Source of the DNA: an uncultured Clostridia bacterium
GTDB lineage: Bacteria > Bacillota > Clostridia > TANB77 > CAG-508
Assembly: GCA_934162205.1 (NCBI GenBank)
Contig: CAKPIA010000008.1
Location: 10,083-74,082 of the forward strand
Direction: 5' to 3'
DNA: 64,000 bases
Shown here: piece by piece, positions 37,517-46,256 of the stretch
Layout of the letters: each line of letters begins with the position of its first letter
Position numbering within the stretch: the stretch's first letter is position 1
Translations under genes and position numbers: made by a program
Notes under the pieces: generated by a model
Seen by the model: the letters and a program-made list of their open reading frames with translations, nothing else
What the model was told of the DNA's origin: nothing
The model's database searches: none

Positions 37517-38239
37517 TTATTTTAATAAATTTTTTACTTCTTTTATAGTAAGATATCTCCAATCTCCAATTTTTAAATCTTTTACATTAATATTTCCTAT
37601 TTTTGATCTATGTAATGCAAGAACCTTTTTATTTATTGCTTCACACATTTTTCTTACTTGCCTATTTTTTCCTTCATGTATTTTTATCTCTATTCGAGAA
37701 ATATCTTTTTCTTTATCAATTTTTAAAATTCTTGCATTTGCTTCTTTTGTAGTATAATTTTCGTCTATTACTACACCTTTTTGTAAATTTTCAATATCTT
37801 CTTTTGTTACAATTCCTTTTACAGTAACATTATATGTTTTGTCTATTTCATGTTTTGGATGAGTTACTTTGTACACAAATTCCCCATCATTTGTTAGTAT
37901 TATTGCACCAGATGTATACATATCTAGTCTTCCTACTGGCACAACTCTTTTATTTGTTTTTATTAAGTCTAAAACTGTATCTCTAGAAAATTGATCTTTT
38001 ACAGTAGTTACATATCCAATTGGTTTGTTTAGTAAAATATACACTTTTTCGTCATCTTCATGTTTTAAAGTTTTTCCATTAAAAACTACTTCGTCTTTAT
38101 TTGGATTAATTTTTGTTCCAAGTTCTGTTACTATTTTTCCATTTACTTTAACTTTTCCTTGACTTATTAATTCTTCACATTTTCTCCTTGATGCTACACC
38201 ACATTCTGCCATATATTTTTGAAGTCTTATTTCTTCCAT
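37517..38239 (-). CDS. rluB: 23S rRNA pseudouridine synthase (RsuA/RluB family)
   Basis: 240 aa. An S4 RNA-binding domain (RLQKYMAECGVASRRKCEELI) is followed by the catalytic core with VGRLDMYTSGAIILTNDGEF, where Asp is catalytic, and HEGKNRQVRKMCEAI. The GRLD(M/V) form belongs to RsuA/RluB/RluE enzymes; RluB, acting near the ribosomal A site, is the usual Firmicutes member. It follows rluD by 11 bases. Confidence 0.88.
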   Translation of the reverse strand: MEEIRLQKYMAECGVASRRKCEELISQGKVKVNGKIVTELGTKINPNKDEVVFNGKTLKHEDDEKVYILLNKPIGYVTTVKDQFSRDTVLDLIKTNKRVVPVGRLDMYTSGAIILTNDGEFVYKVTHPKHEIDKTYNVTVKGIVTKEDIENLQKGVVIDENYTTKEANARILKIDKEKDISRIEIKIHEGKNRQVRKMCEAINKKVLALHRSKIGNINVKDLKIGDWRYLTIKEVKNLLK

Positions 38240-38250
38240 TTTTTCTCCTT

Positions 38251-39174
38251 TTAATTTTGAACTTTACTTGTTTCCTCTAGTTTCTTTATTACATTCTTAA
38301 AATATTGTGGCAATTCAGCTTCCAAGTACATCTCCTCATTTGTAATTGGATGTCTAAATTTCAAAGATTTTGCATGCAAACATTGTCCCACAATTCCAAA
38401 TTCATTTTTTCCATTTGAGTATGTATAATCTCCCACAATAGGATAACCAATTTCTGATAAGTGAACTCTTATTTGATGTGTTCTACCTGTTTCTATATTT
38501 ACTTGTAATAATGTATAATTATTAAATCTTTCTAAAACTTTTATATGTGTTATTGCATTTTTTCCATTTTTAACAACAGCCATTTTCTTTCTATCTTTTT
38601 GACTTCTCCCAATTGGCATATTTATTGTTGCTTCATTTTCTTTTACAAATCCTCTTACTAATGCAATGTATGTTTTTTTAACTTCTCTATTTTTTATTTG
38701 TTCACTTAAATTTATATGTGCTTCATCATTTTTAGCAATTATAATTATTCCTGATGTATCCTTATCTAGTCTATGTACTATTCCAGGACGTATTTCTCCA
38801 CCAATTCCAGATAAAGATCCTTTACATATTGACATTATTGCATTTACCAATGTACCATCAGGATTTCCATTTGCTGGGTGAACTACTAATCCTTTTGGTT
38901 TATTTACAACTATTATATCTTTATCTTCATATATTATATCTACTGCTATATCTTGAGCCTTTAATGATATTTCTTTAGGTTCTATTTCTTCTAATGTTAT
39001 TTTATCTCCTTCTGAAACTTTGTAAGATGCCTTTGGATTTTTTCCATTTACTAAAATATTTCCTTCTTCTATTAATTTTTGCACCATTGTTCTAGAAATT
39101 TTTTCATTTTTTACACTAAGATATGCATCAAGTCTTTTTCCTATTTCTTCTCTTTCTACAATAAATTCTTTCAA
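38251..39174 (-). CDS. rluD: 23S rRNA pseudouridine synthase RluD-like
   Basis: 307 aa from a TTG start (39174) preceded by AAGGAG. The S4 domain KRLDAYLSVKNEKISRTMVQ is followed by VNKPKGLVVHPANGN, HRLDKDTSGIIIIAKND with the catalytic Asp, and ETGRTHQIRVHLSEIGYPIVGD. It lies 3 bases downstream of lspA, the common clostridial lspA-rluD order. Confidence 0.93.
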   Translation of the reverse strand: MKEFIVEREEIGKRLDAYLSVKNEKISRTMVQKLIEEGNILVNGKNPKASYKVSEGDKITLEEIEPKEISLKAQDIAVDIIYEDKDIIVVNKPKGLVVHPANGNPDGTLVNAIMSICKGSLSGIGGEIRPGIVHRLDKDTSGIIIIAKNDEAHINLSEQIKNREVKKTYIALVRGFVKENEATINMPIGRSQKDRKKMAVVKNGKNAITHIKVLERFNNYTLLQVNIETGRTHQIRVHLSEIGYPIVGDYTYSNGKNEFGIVGQCLHAKSLKFRHPITNEEMYLEAELPQYFKNVIKKLEETSKVQN

Positions 39175-39177
39175 AAT

Positions 39178-39657
39178 TTACTCCTTTTCATCTTTATTTC
39201 TTTTTTCTTTAACTGTAAATATTGTAAATATAACAACAAATCCAATCCAACCTATTAAAACATATAAATCTGCCAGATTAAATACTGGTAAATTTTTTAT
39301 ATTTATAAAATCTAGCACATATCCCCTGCAAATTCTATCAATCAAATTACTTATACCACCAGCTAATACTAAAGATAAGACTACTTTTGTTTTTATATCT
39401 ATTAATTTATTACCATTTGTCATAAATTTTATTATTATTCCTAATACTATTACATTTGTTACTATATATGAAAAAGTTGAATTTTGTCCAACTCCAAATG
39501 CTCCACCTTTATTCTCGGTTAATTTAATTTCAACAACATTCGGAATTATTGTTTTTGTAGAATTATTTATTATAACTAATTTAATTAATTGATCCAGTAC
39601 TAATAATACAATTATTAAAACTATTATTGATACTGTTGTTTTACTTATCTTTTTCAT
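39178..39657 (-). CDS. lspA: Lipoprotein signal peptidase (signal peptidase II)
   Basis: 159 aa with four predicted membrane helices. The conserved motifs are LTENKGGAFGV, GGISNLIDRICRGYVLDFI and FNLADLYVLIG; the Asp residues in NLIDR and FNLAD form the aspartyl protease pair. It cleaves the signal from prolipoproteins in the membrane. Confidence 0.96.
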   Translation of the reverse strand: MKKISKTTVSIIVLIIVLLVLDQLIKLVIINNSTKTIIPNVVEIKLTENKGGAFGVGQNSTFSYIVTNVIVLGIIIKFMTNGNKLIDIKTKVVLSLVLAGGISNLIDRICRGYVLDFINIKNLPVFNLADLYVLIGWIGFVVIFTIFTVKEKRNKDEKE

Positions 39658-39668
39658 TTTTATTCTCC

Positions 39669-41348
39669 TTAGTTATTTAAGACCTCATAAATAACAAATT
39701 TATCATCTGAATATAACTTTTTGTAATTTTCACCATCTGTCTTTTTTATTATCATATTTATTTTTGAATTTTTCATTGTTATCAAATGAGTTATACCATA
39801 TTTTTCAAAAGTATCTCCATAAAATTTAGATAATCCAGATGTTTCTATATAATCCATAAAAATATCTTGTCCATCTTCTGCTTTTCCAGTTGGTGAATTA
39901 AATTCTGGTGAATACAAATCACATCTAGAATCTATAAATACTGGAATTCCTCTATATAACATATAACTTCCATAATTATAATCATTAAATATCTTTATGT
40001 TTTTTACATCTAAATTTTCTAACATCCAGTCACAAGCAGATACTGGATACGAAGATTCATCTATATATTTATCATTTATTTTTGGTTTATATATATACAT
40101 ACTTAATATTATAACTAACCCTGCTAATATAAACATTCCTACTTTTGTAGTTAAAATATTTTGTATTTTTTCTACTGCCCCTTTAAAATATTTTTCCATT
40201 AATTGCATTAAAAATCTATTTAATATTATTGAACATACTATTATAAATACTGATCTTTGTCTTCTTGAATAAAACATTAAAAACACAAGTCCACCAAGCA
40301 TAAATAAGTCACTTAGTCTTATTTTTGAATCTGAAAATATTAATATTGCCAAAAAGATTATTATTACACATAGTATATCTGCATGGTTAATTAATGTTAA
40401 AGGTAAATGCTCATTAATATTTTGTGTTGTATTTCCACTCATTAATTTAAATATATGTGTATATGGTTCAAATGTAGTTTGAGGTGTTAAAAGTCCAGTA
40501 AATACGCATATAATCATTACTATTATAAGTAATTTAACATTATTATTTTTATTAATTTTTATTTTATATGGATGTTCCTTTTCTTCTTCTCTTTTAATTT
40601 TTATTCTTTCATTTTTTTCTTCTAGATTTTTTAATTCTTCTTTTAATTCTTTTAATTTTTCTTCATTTATTTTTTTATTTTCTAATCTTTTTATTTTTCT
40701 ATTTAAAATTTTAATTCTTATTTTTTGATATATAACAACATCAGATAATATAGCAAAAACATATTCTCCTATATATGGCAAAAATAGTACAAAATAAAAT
40801 GGCCATACTGCAGCATGGAAATTAGCAATTATAATTGGTAAAATAATTAAACCTATTGCATATCTTTTCTTTTTAGTTTCTAATAATCTTTCTATAAAAT
40901 AAATTTCCCAAGCAAATAATATAAATGTTACAAGTTGTGCTCTTGCAGCAACATACCCTTCCAACAAATACATAGCCCCTATTGTTATAAAAAATGAGAT
41001 CACTTTATTTTTTACTAATTTACTATTTGCTTTATATATACTTATTCCTAATATTACAGACAGTACACATGTAGATACATATATTCCATTTAGTCCAAAT
41101 AAGAAATATATAAAATAAATACATACATCATATGCCCAATGAGGATATGTGTATGGTAATCCTTCATGCCATGAAAATGGGTCTTTCATATCTATTCCGT
41201 TTTGGATTATATTTTCCCCAACTTTTATAGTATAAAATGTATCATTTTGAAGTGATACTGGTGCTATTGCTATACAAAATATAGTAATTAATACTATTGC
41301 TAATATTTCAAATCTTATATTTGATAACTTAAATTGCTTTTTTTCCAT
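39669..41348 (-). CDS. Polytopic membrane protein, GT-C-like, with cytoplasmic coiled-coil insert
   Basis: 559 aa with about ten membrane helices. The first outside loop contains DPFSWHEGLPYTYPHWAYD, an acidic-aromatic pattern like loops of GT-C glycosyltransferases. A basic/acidic coiled-coil insert (EEKLKELKEELKNLEEKNE) separates two membrane halves. The C-terminal soluble part has NDYNYGSYMLYRGIPVFIDSR. Related clostridial proteins are annotated only as hypothetical. Its glycosyltransferase role is inference; it is cotranscribed with lspA at 11 bases. Confidence 0.6.
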   Translation of the reverse strand: MEKKQFKLSNIRFEILAIVLITIFCIAIAPVSLQNDTFYTIKVGENIIQNGIDMKDPFSWHEGLPYTYPHWAYDVCIYFIYFLFGLNGIYVSTCVLSVILGISIYKANSKLVKNKVISFFITIGAMYLLEGYVAARAQLVTFILFAWEIYFIERLLETKKKRYAIGLIILPIIIANFHAAVWPFYFVLFLPYIGEYVFAILSDVVIYQKIRIKILNRKIKRLENKKINEEKLKELKEELKNLEEKNERIKIKREEEKEHPYKIKINKNNNVKLLIIVMIICVFTGLLTPQTTFEPYTHIFKLMSGNTTQNINEHLPLTLINHADILCVIIIFLAILIFSDSKIRLSDLFMLGGLVFLMFYSRRQRSVFIIVCSIILNRFLMQLMEKYFKGAVEKIQNILTTKVGMFILAGLVIILSMYIYKPKINDKYIDESSYPVSACDWMLENLDVKNIKIFNDYNYGSYMLYRGIPVFIDSRCDLYSPEFNSPTGKAEDGQDIFMDYIETSGLSKFYGDTFEKYGITHLITMKNSKINMIIKKTDGENYKKLYSDDKFVIYEVLNN

Positions 41349-41383
41349 TTATATTCTCCTCTTTTTGTTTTACTTATTATACC

Positions 41384-41423
41384 AAAAAGAGTTTGAAAAG
41401 ACTATACTTTTCAAACTCTTTTT
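41384..41423 (-). terminator. Terminator of ssb
   Basis: A perfect 17-bp stem (41384-41400 with 41407-41423) with loop ACTATA; on the minus strand it is followed by TTTTTGG. ssb ends at 41442. Confidence 0.85.
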
Positions 41424-41441
41424 ACATATTTTTATATTTTT

Positions 41442-42140
41442 TTATACAGCTTCTTGATTTTCTGTTTTTTCTTCACTTGCATCATCTTGATTTATTATCT
41501 CTAAACTTCCTATTGAAACTTCATATGCTACTCTTGTTTGTGATGTTCCATCTTCAAACTTCTTCTCATAAGTTCTTGATTGAACTCTTCCTACAATTTT
41601 AACTTGAGTTCCAACTTCTATATTTTGACAAAATCTTGCATTTCTTCCCCATGCAATTGATGGTATGTAATCAGATTTATTATATGCTCTATTTACTGCT
41701 AATAATATATCTGCAATTTCTCTTCCAAATGGTGTTTGTCTATATATAGGTTTTTTACATATATATCCTATTAATACAACTTCGTTTGTTACTTGATCTT
41801 TTTTTGTTAACTCATTTTCTTCTTGTTCTTCATTTTCTTCTAATTCAACAATATCTTTTGCAAACACTGTTAATATTAATCTGTTTTTTTCATTTTCATA
41901 ACTATTATAAGATCTAAATTGACCTTTAACTAATAATTTTTTACCAATTGCTAACATATCGTCATTAACTATTCTTTCTGAAACAGTTATTGGTATGATA
42001 TCTGCATTTCCACTTAAACGTGGTATTGATAAATCAAATACGTAAAATTTTTCTCCATAAATTTCATGACTATATTTTTTTTCTCCTGTAACTTTTCCTA
42101 CTAATGTTAAGTAGTTATTTTCTAAATAATTTGTATCCAA
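41442..42140 (-). CDS. ssb: Single-stranded DNA-binding protein with two OB folds
   Basis: 232 aa from a TTG at 42140 preceded by GGAGG. Residues about 8-95 form one OB fold (NYLTLVGKVTGEKKY) and residues about 118-220 a second (NEVVLIGYICKKPIYRQTPFG, then AWGRNARFCQNIEVGTQVKIVGRV), the second being typical SSB/PriB-like. An acidic Glu-rich linker separates them. The usual DDDIPF acidic tip is absent; the tail is EEKTENQEAV. A two-OB SSB of this length is known in clostridia, but it is not the main single-OB Ssb. Confidence 0.82.
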   Translation of the reverse strand: MDTNYLENNYLTLVGKVTGEKKYSHEIYGEKFYVFDLSIPRLSGNADIIPITVSERIVNDDMLAIGKKLLVKGQFRSYNSYENEKNRLILTVFAKDIVELEENEEQEENELTKKDQVTNEVVLIGYICKKPIYRQTPFGREIADILLAVNRAYNKSDYIPSIAWGRNARFCQNIEVGTQVKIVGRVQSRTYEKKFEDGTSQTRVAYEVSIGSLEIINQDDASEEKTENQEAV

Positions 42141-42279
42141 ATTGATTTCCTCCCTATTTTTTATATTTTATCAATTGTACTTTTTTCCTTAAGAATTTTA
42201 CTTACAAACTCTATTATACACCATTTTTTTGGTTTTGTCTACATAAACAGTTAAATTTATACAAAAAAGTTATTTATTG

Positions 42280-42792
42280 CTAATCTTGTATTGCATTATA
42301 CAGTAGCAATATAGAAAAATAAGCCAAACAATTGTAAGCATTATTATCTATATTTTCATTGAATTTTATGTTGAATTCATTTGGTTCTATTAATTCTTGA
42401 TATGCATTTTTTATATTTCTCTGTAGGCAAATAATCATATTGTTATCGCCTATACTCGAAGCTGTTATAGTAGATTTTTGGTTTAACCCAAATGTTAAAA
42501 TATCAAATTGCAATTCTTCTATTAATGTTTTGTTTATATCAATATCATCATTTATTATTAAATATTTACAATTTTCTAATGTTTTTCTTATTTCATATAC
42601 CTTATTATTCAATTTATTTGGAAAAGATAATATAACTATTGTATCAAACTTTACATTCTTTAAATTATCTATACTTTTATCATCTATATCTATTAATTCT
42701 AATTTTTCTTTAAATTTACTAATTTTTTTCTTTATTCTTTTATTTAGTAATCTATAATCTTTGTTTTCACCAATTACCCCAACAAATAACAT
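42280..42792 (-). CDS. Hypothetical protein with MurE/MurF-like segment
   Basis: 170 aa, soluble, not recognised. The N-terminus LFVGVIGENKDYRLLN is followed by a Lys-rich stretch, then a Rossmann-like piece (DTIVILSFPNKLNNKVYEI). LTFGLNQKSTITASSIGDN resembles the central-domain motif of Mur ligases (ITFG-x-N-x-A-x-x-TASNI). The ATP-binding P-loop of Mur ligases is missing, so it is not an active ligase; it may be a truncated or repurposed relative. Single gene upstream of ssb. Confidence 0.5.
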   Translation of the reverse strand: MLFVGVIGENKDYRLLNKRIKKKISKFKEKLELIDIDDKSIDNLKNVKFDTIVILSFPNKLNNKVYEIRKTLENCKYLIINDDIDINKTLIEELQFDILTFGLNQKSTITASSIGDNNMIICLQRNIKNAYQELIEPNEFNIKFNENIDNNAYNCLAYFSILLLYNAIQD

Positions 42793-42851
42793 TGATATCT
42801 CCTTATATTTAGCTATTTATAATATTATTGCATATATTATAAATTTTATTC

Positions 42852-43623
42852 TTATTTATTTTTTTGTTGAGTTCCATTAACATCAATTTTATAATTATCT
42901 TTATATATAATGTCAGATACTTTTACTATTTCGTATCCTTCTTTTTTTATATTTTTAATTAGCATATCTAAACTATTTGCTGTATTTTTAGTTCCATTGT
43001 GACTTAATATAATTGACCCTTTCGATAATTTATTTTTTATCCTATTCCACATTTCTTCACCTGTTAAATCTTTATAATCTAATGTATCTAAATTCCATTG
43101 TATTGAGTAATATCTTTTATCTTCTGCAGATTTAATCACAGTATTATTATATTCTCCATATGGTGTTCTATATAAGTTTGTTCTCTTTCCTATTAATTTT
43201 TCTATTTTTTCATTACTTTTCTCTAATTCCTCTATGTTTTGTTCATAGCTTAGTTTATTTACATGTGGATGAGTATTGCTATGTGTTCCGTATTTCATGT
43301 CCTGCTTCGTATATTTTCTTTACCTCTTCTGGATATTTATCCATCCAATCTCCTACAATAAAAAATGTTATATGTACATCATTTTCTTTTAGAACTTCTA
43401 ATATTTTATCTATATCGTCTGCATTCCATGCACAATTCATTGTAAATGCAATTTTATTTTCTTCTATATTCACATTATATATTGGAAGCCTTTTTTCTAC
43501 CGTACTTGATGTTTCTATTACATCTTGTTTATTTAATGCACCAGCTGTAAAAAAAAGAACTATAACAGTTAAAATAGATACAATATATGCATATATCTTT
43601 TCTTTATTAAATACTAAAAACAT
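42852..43623 (-). CDS. Polysaccharide deacetylase (NodB/PdaB-like), read through one +1 frameshift at CGG
   Basis: Two pieces in different frames make one protein. The first, from the ATG at 43623 after TTAGGTGA, has a membrane anchor (AYIVSILTVIVLFFTAG) and the NodB start IAFTMNCAWNADD, ending EAGHEI. The second resumes with GTHSNTHPHVNKLSYEQN and has RTPYGEYNNTVI, IQWNLDTLDYKDLTGEEM and IILSHNGTKNTANSLDML. Skipping the C at 43290 joins them as HEIGTHSNTHPHV, the metal-binding motif, giving 256 aa, near the PdaB length. The usual first catalytic Asp-Asp motif reads NADD-like, so activity may be altered. Either a translated frameshift or a recent pseudogene; three such sites in the window favour the former. 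Confidence 0.72.
43288..43290 (-). other. CGG codon acting as putative +1 frameshift site (polysaccharide deacetylase)
   Basis: Zero-frame order is GAA ATA CGG AAC ACA TAG: a stop two codons after CGG. Dropping the C gives GGA ACA CAT, restoring the conserved Gly of HEIGTHS. Confidence 0.7.
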
Positions 43624-43735
43624 AAAAAAATCACCTAACATATATATATGTTAAAATAATTTTTTTATTCTTGTTATAAAACTAATAACATTGAATTATT
43701 ATTTTCCTTCTATATTTTCTTATAATATAAAAATA

Positions 43736-43760
43736 CCACAGAAAGAATTACTTTCTGTGG
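43736..43760 (-). terminator. Terminator of the 79-aa gene
   Basis: A perfect 10-bp stem CCACAGAAAG/CTTTCTGTGG (43736-43745 with 43751-43760), followed on the minus strand by TATTTTTAT. The gene ends at 43770. Confidence 0.82.
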
Positions 43761-43769
43761 CAAACTTTT

Positions 43770-44009
43770 TTAGGAAATGTATTGCATCAATTCTCCAAAT
43801 GAATTGATATTTCTAACTGTCAATTCATCTCCAAAATAATTCTGTAAAAATTCAAACAATTTTGCTTCATTCATAAAAATGTAAGCTCCACCTCTGGATT
43901 TTGTTGCAACACTTTTGGCTCTGGAAAGATACGCTTTCATTCCCTTTTCTGTACCTCGGATTCTGGTATAAATCACTCTTAAGTCTGACATGTTTAGATA
44001 AGCTCTCAT
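43770..44009 (-). CDS. 79-aa hypothetical protein, foreign-looking single-gene unit
   Basis: Not recognised. Small, basic, soluble protein (YTRIRGTEKGMKAYLSRAKS) with a Gly-rich turn SRGGAYIF and an amphipathic C-terminus. AGGAGGG precedes the ATG; a promoter with perfect -35 TTGACA and a perfect terminator make it self-contained. Codons are richer in G+C than in the flanking genes. It contains CGA but no CGG. It resembles the other three isolated units in architecture. Confidence 0.58.
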   Translation of the reverse strand: MRAYLNMSDLRVIYTRIRGTEKGMKAYLSRAKSVATKSRGGAYIFMNEAKLFEFLQNYFGDELTVRNINSFGELMQYIS

Positions 44010-44062
44010 GATTACCCTCCTGCAATTGCTGCTGGTTAAAAAATTAATGAGTTACAATTAAT

Positions 44063-44091
44063 ATTATGCCATATTTTTTATAAAATGTCAA
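44063..44091 (-). promoter_or_regulatory. Promoter of the 79-aa gene
   Basis: On the minus strand TTGACA (44091-44086), 17-base spacer, CATAAT (44068-44063). Its -35 hexamer overlaps the terminator of the upstream glycosidase gene. Confidence 0.75.
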
Positions 44092-44117
44092 AAGTGAGTA
44101 ATTTAATACTCACTTTT
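44090..44117 (-). terminator. Terminator of the phosphodiester glycosidase gene
   Basis: AAAAGTGAGTA/TACTCACTTTT stem of 11 bp with loop ATTTAA in front of the stop codon at 44119, followed on the minus strand by GACATTTTATAAA. Confidence 0.68.
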
Positions 44118-44118
44118 T

Positions 44119-45402
44119 CTATCTTTTATTCGTTGTATTTGTTTTTCTAGTTGTATTTGTTGTAGAATTATATGTCGTCTTATTTGTAGTGTTCGTTTTA
44201 TTGATACTACTATTACTTGTTGTAGTTGTAGTCGTAGTATTAGTATTAACAGCATTATTATTTGTATTTTCATTTATATTATTTGTTTGACTAGCTTCCT
44301 TCTTTGTCAAAATAAATCCTGTTGATATAAATCTTGTTTTATGTGCTCCTGTACTATCAACTGGGTCATTTATTATTTTACCATTTACGTACATAACACT
44401 TGATGTTCCTCCATCTAAGTTTGCTGCATTATATGCTCCATATCTTTGCATTATTTCTATTAAATCATTCATATCAGCACCTGGTTTTTTTACTGTTCTA
44501 CCATCTATTACTAAAAATAAAACTATTCCATCTTTTCTTTGACCTATTGCTGTACGAGGAGCAGTTCCCCATCCACCATTTCCAAGAACTTCTGATGCTT
44601 TACCATTTACTATTAAAAATGGTCCAAATGTAACTGCATCACGCACATTCATATTTTTTGCTTCTTGTACTGACATTTTTCCTAAAACTAATTTATTTTC
44701 TTGTGTAAATCCAATTAATCCTCCTGCACCATTATAAACATTAGATGTAATTAATCTTCCATCTGCAAATGTTATACCTAATGGGTTTGCACCATTACTA
44801 TTATAGTTAGGATCTATAAACCCTCCTCCATTAATAGCTATTAGTGCATCATTATCATCTGCCATTGTTTTTAAATATTGACCACATTTTCCTAGTTTTT
44901 TAGTTACAACTGTTTTTATTCTAGATGGATCATATATAGCTGCAAGATAACCTGAATATCCTTTTCCTTCTATATTTATAATTTTATAATCATCATTTCC
45001 AGGGTCTTTTTCTAGTATTGCTCTTTCATACTCATTCGCATATTCAATTGGTTTATCATCATCTACAATTACTGTAAGTGTAGGATCTGTTTTTTCATCT
45101 GATTCTGCTACTCTATTTTTATTTAATACTTCTTGAATTGTATCATCACTATAAAACCATGTAGCTAAATATTGATGTGTCATTGTTGTCATAGCTGTAG
45201 TAATAAGCCACTCCCTAAAATTAGGGTATGGACCATATAATAAAAATGCAAATGAACTAATTCCTAATATAAATAAAATTAATATTGTAATCAAAACCTT
45301 TTTTAATTTTGATTTTTTCTTTCTTTTTTCTCTTCTTGGTCTATATTCATTATTATTTTCATTATAATTAATTTCTTCTCTTTCTAATACTTGATTTCTC
45401 AT
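44119..45402 (-). CDS. Phosphodiester glycosidase family (NAGPA domain) membrane-anchored protein
   Basis: 427 aa. A basic cytoplasmic start (RPRREKRKKKSKLKK) and one membrane helix (VLITILILFILGISSFAFLL) lead to an outside domain: ALIAINGGGFIDPNYNSNG, GGLIGFTQENKLVLGKMS, TFGPFLIVNGKA, GTAPRTAIGQRKDGIVLFLVIDGR and ANLDGGTSSVMYVNGKI. These are the NAGPA/DUF2233 motifs of enzymes that remove exposed N-acetylglucosamine phosphodiesters. The last 60 residues are almost pure Thr/Asn, possibly a wall-spanning tail. Confidence 0.88.
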   Translation of the reverse strand: MRNQVLEREEINYNENNNEYRPRREKRKKKSKLKKVLITILILFILGISSFAFLLYGPYPNFREWLITTAMTTMTHQYLATWFYSDDTIQEVLNKNRVAESDEKTDPTLTVIVDDDKPIEYANEYERAILEKDPGNDDYKIINIEGKGYSGYLAAIYDPSRIKTVVTKKLGKCGQYLKTMADDNDALIAINGGGFIDPNYNSNGANPLGITFADGRLITSNVYNGAGGLIGFTQENKLVLGKMSVQEAKNMNVRDAVTFGPFLIVNGKASEVLGNGGWGTAPRTAIGQRKDGIVLFLVIDGRTVKKPGADMNDLIEIMQRYGAYNAANLDGGTSSVMYVNGKIINDPVDSTGAHKTRFISTGFILTKKEASQTNNINENTNNNAVNTNTTTTTTTSNSSINKTNTTNKTTYNSTTNTTRKTNTTNKR

Positions 45403-45475
45403 ATTAATCTTCCTTTTTTTATTCTTATTTAATTATATAATATTTAAATCTTTATGTATATGTTAAAATCTTCCT

Positions 45476-46030
45476 TTATATATCAAAGAAATATGTTGCT
45501 TCTAAATCTGCCTCATGTAACAATAATGCTAAAGGATATTTTTTATATGCATTTCCTATTGTAGTATATAATTCCTTTGGTTCTGTAAATCCCATATGCC
45601 AACGTATACAATACTTTTCTTCTGGAGTTAATTTTATATATTCACTTATCATCATTACTGATTTTTCTCCATGCCCATAAGGAATTTGGTCATCAACAGT
45701 ATAATATGGAACTTTTTCCCATTCTCCTAAGCTATTTTTTGCATTTCTATAATCAACTTTATAAAAATTTGCTTTACATATATCATGTAATAATGCAATT
45801 ATTTTTATTGTATCTTCTTTTATATTCATATCTATAAAACAATTTTTTACTTTATAATCTAAAATTTCATATACCTTCATACTATGTTCTAATAAACCAC
45901 CTTCAAATGCCCCATGAAATCTTGTACTTGCAGGTGCTTTAAAAAAGTCACTCTTTTCAATAAATCTTATTAAATCTTCCATTCCTTCTCTATTTGTACT
46001 TCTTAATAATTCAATAAACTTATCTTTCAT
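45476..46030 (-). CDS. HD-domain hydrolase
   Basis: 184 aa. The metal-binding set is H in GLLEHSMKVYE, HD in IALLHDICKANFY, H in IPYGHGEKSVMMI, then IRWHMGFTEPK and LLLHEADLEATY. The order fits HD phosphohydrolases like YhaM-type 3'-5' exonucleases, but the OB domain of YhaM is missing, so the substrate is not known. Confidence 0.75.
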   Translation of the reverse strand: MKDKFIELLRSTNREGMEDLIRFIEKSDFFKAPASTRFHGAFEGGLLEHSMKVYEILDYKVKNCFIDMNIKEDTIKIIALLHDICKANFYKVDYRNAKNSLGEWEKVPYYTVDDQIPYGHGEKSVMMISEYIKLTPEEKYCIRWHMGFTEPKELYTTIGNAYKKYPLALLLHEADLEATYFFDI

Positions 46031-46217
46031 TTTTTTCTCCTTTTCGACATATTTTATATTTTAACATATTAATTATTATATTAAAAGTCTATTTATAACA
46101 AATCTAAAAAAATTTAATTTTTTACTAAATTCGTTTGTGTGCAAAAATTTATCTAATCAATTTTCTGTGTAGTGTAGTTTTATATATTAAAAAAGTTAAA
46201 TTTCCTTACTAATACAT

Positions 46218-46256
46218 AAAAAATAACTTTTCATATTAAATGAAAAGTTATTTTTT
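46218..46256 (-). terminator. Terminator of sigH
   Basis: A perfect 17-bp stem (46218-46234 with 46240-46256) ending at the stop codon of sigH (46248), followed by TTTTTTATG on the minus strand. Confidence 0.85.

Noticed and set aside
42852..43641. Two separate small genes (120 and 148 aa) in place of one deacetylase
   Set aside because: Each holds half of the NodB domain, they overlap, the second lacks a ribosome binding site at its ATG, and skipping one base joins them exactly at a conserved motif.
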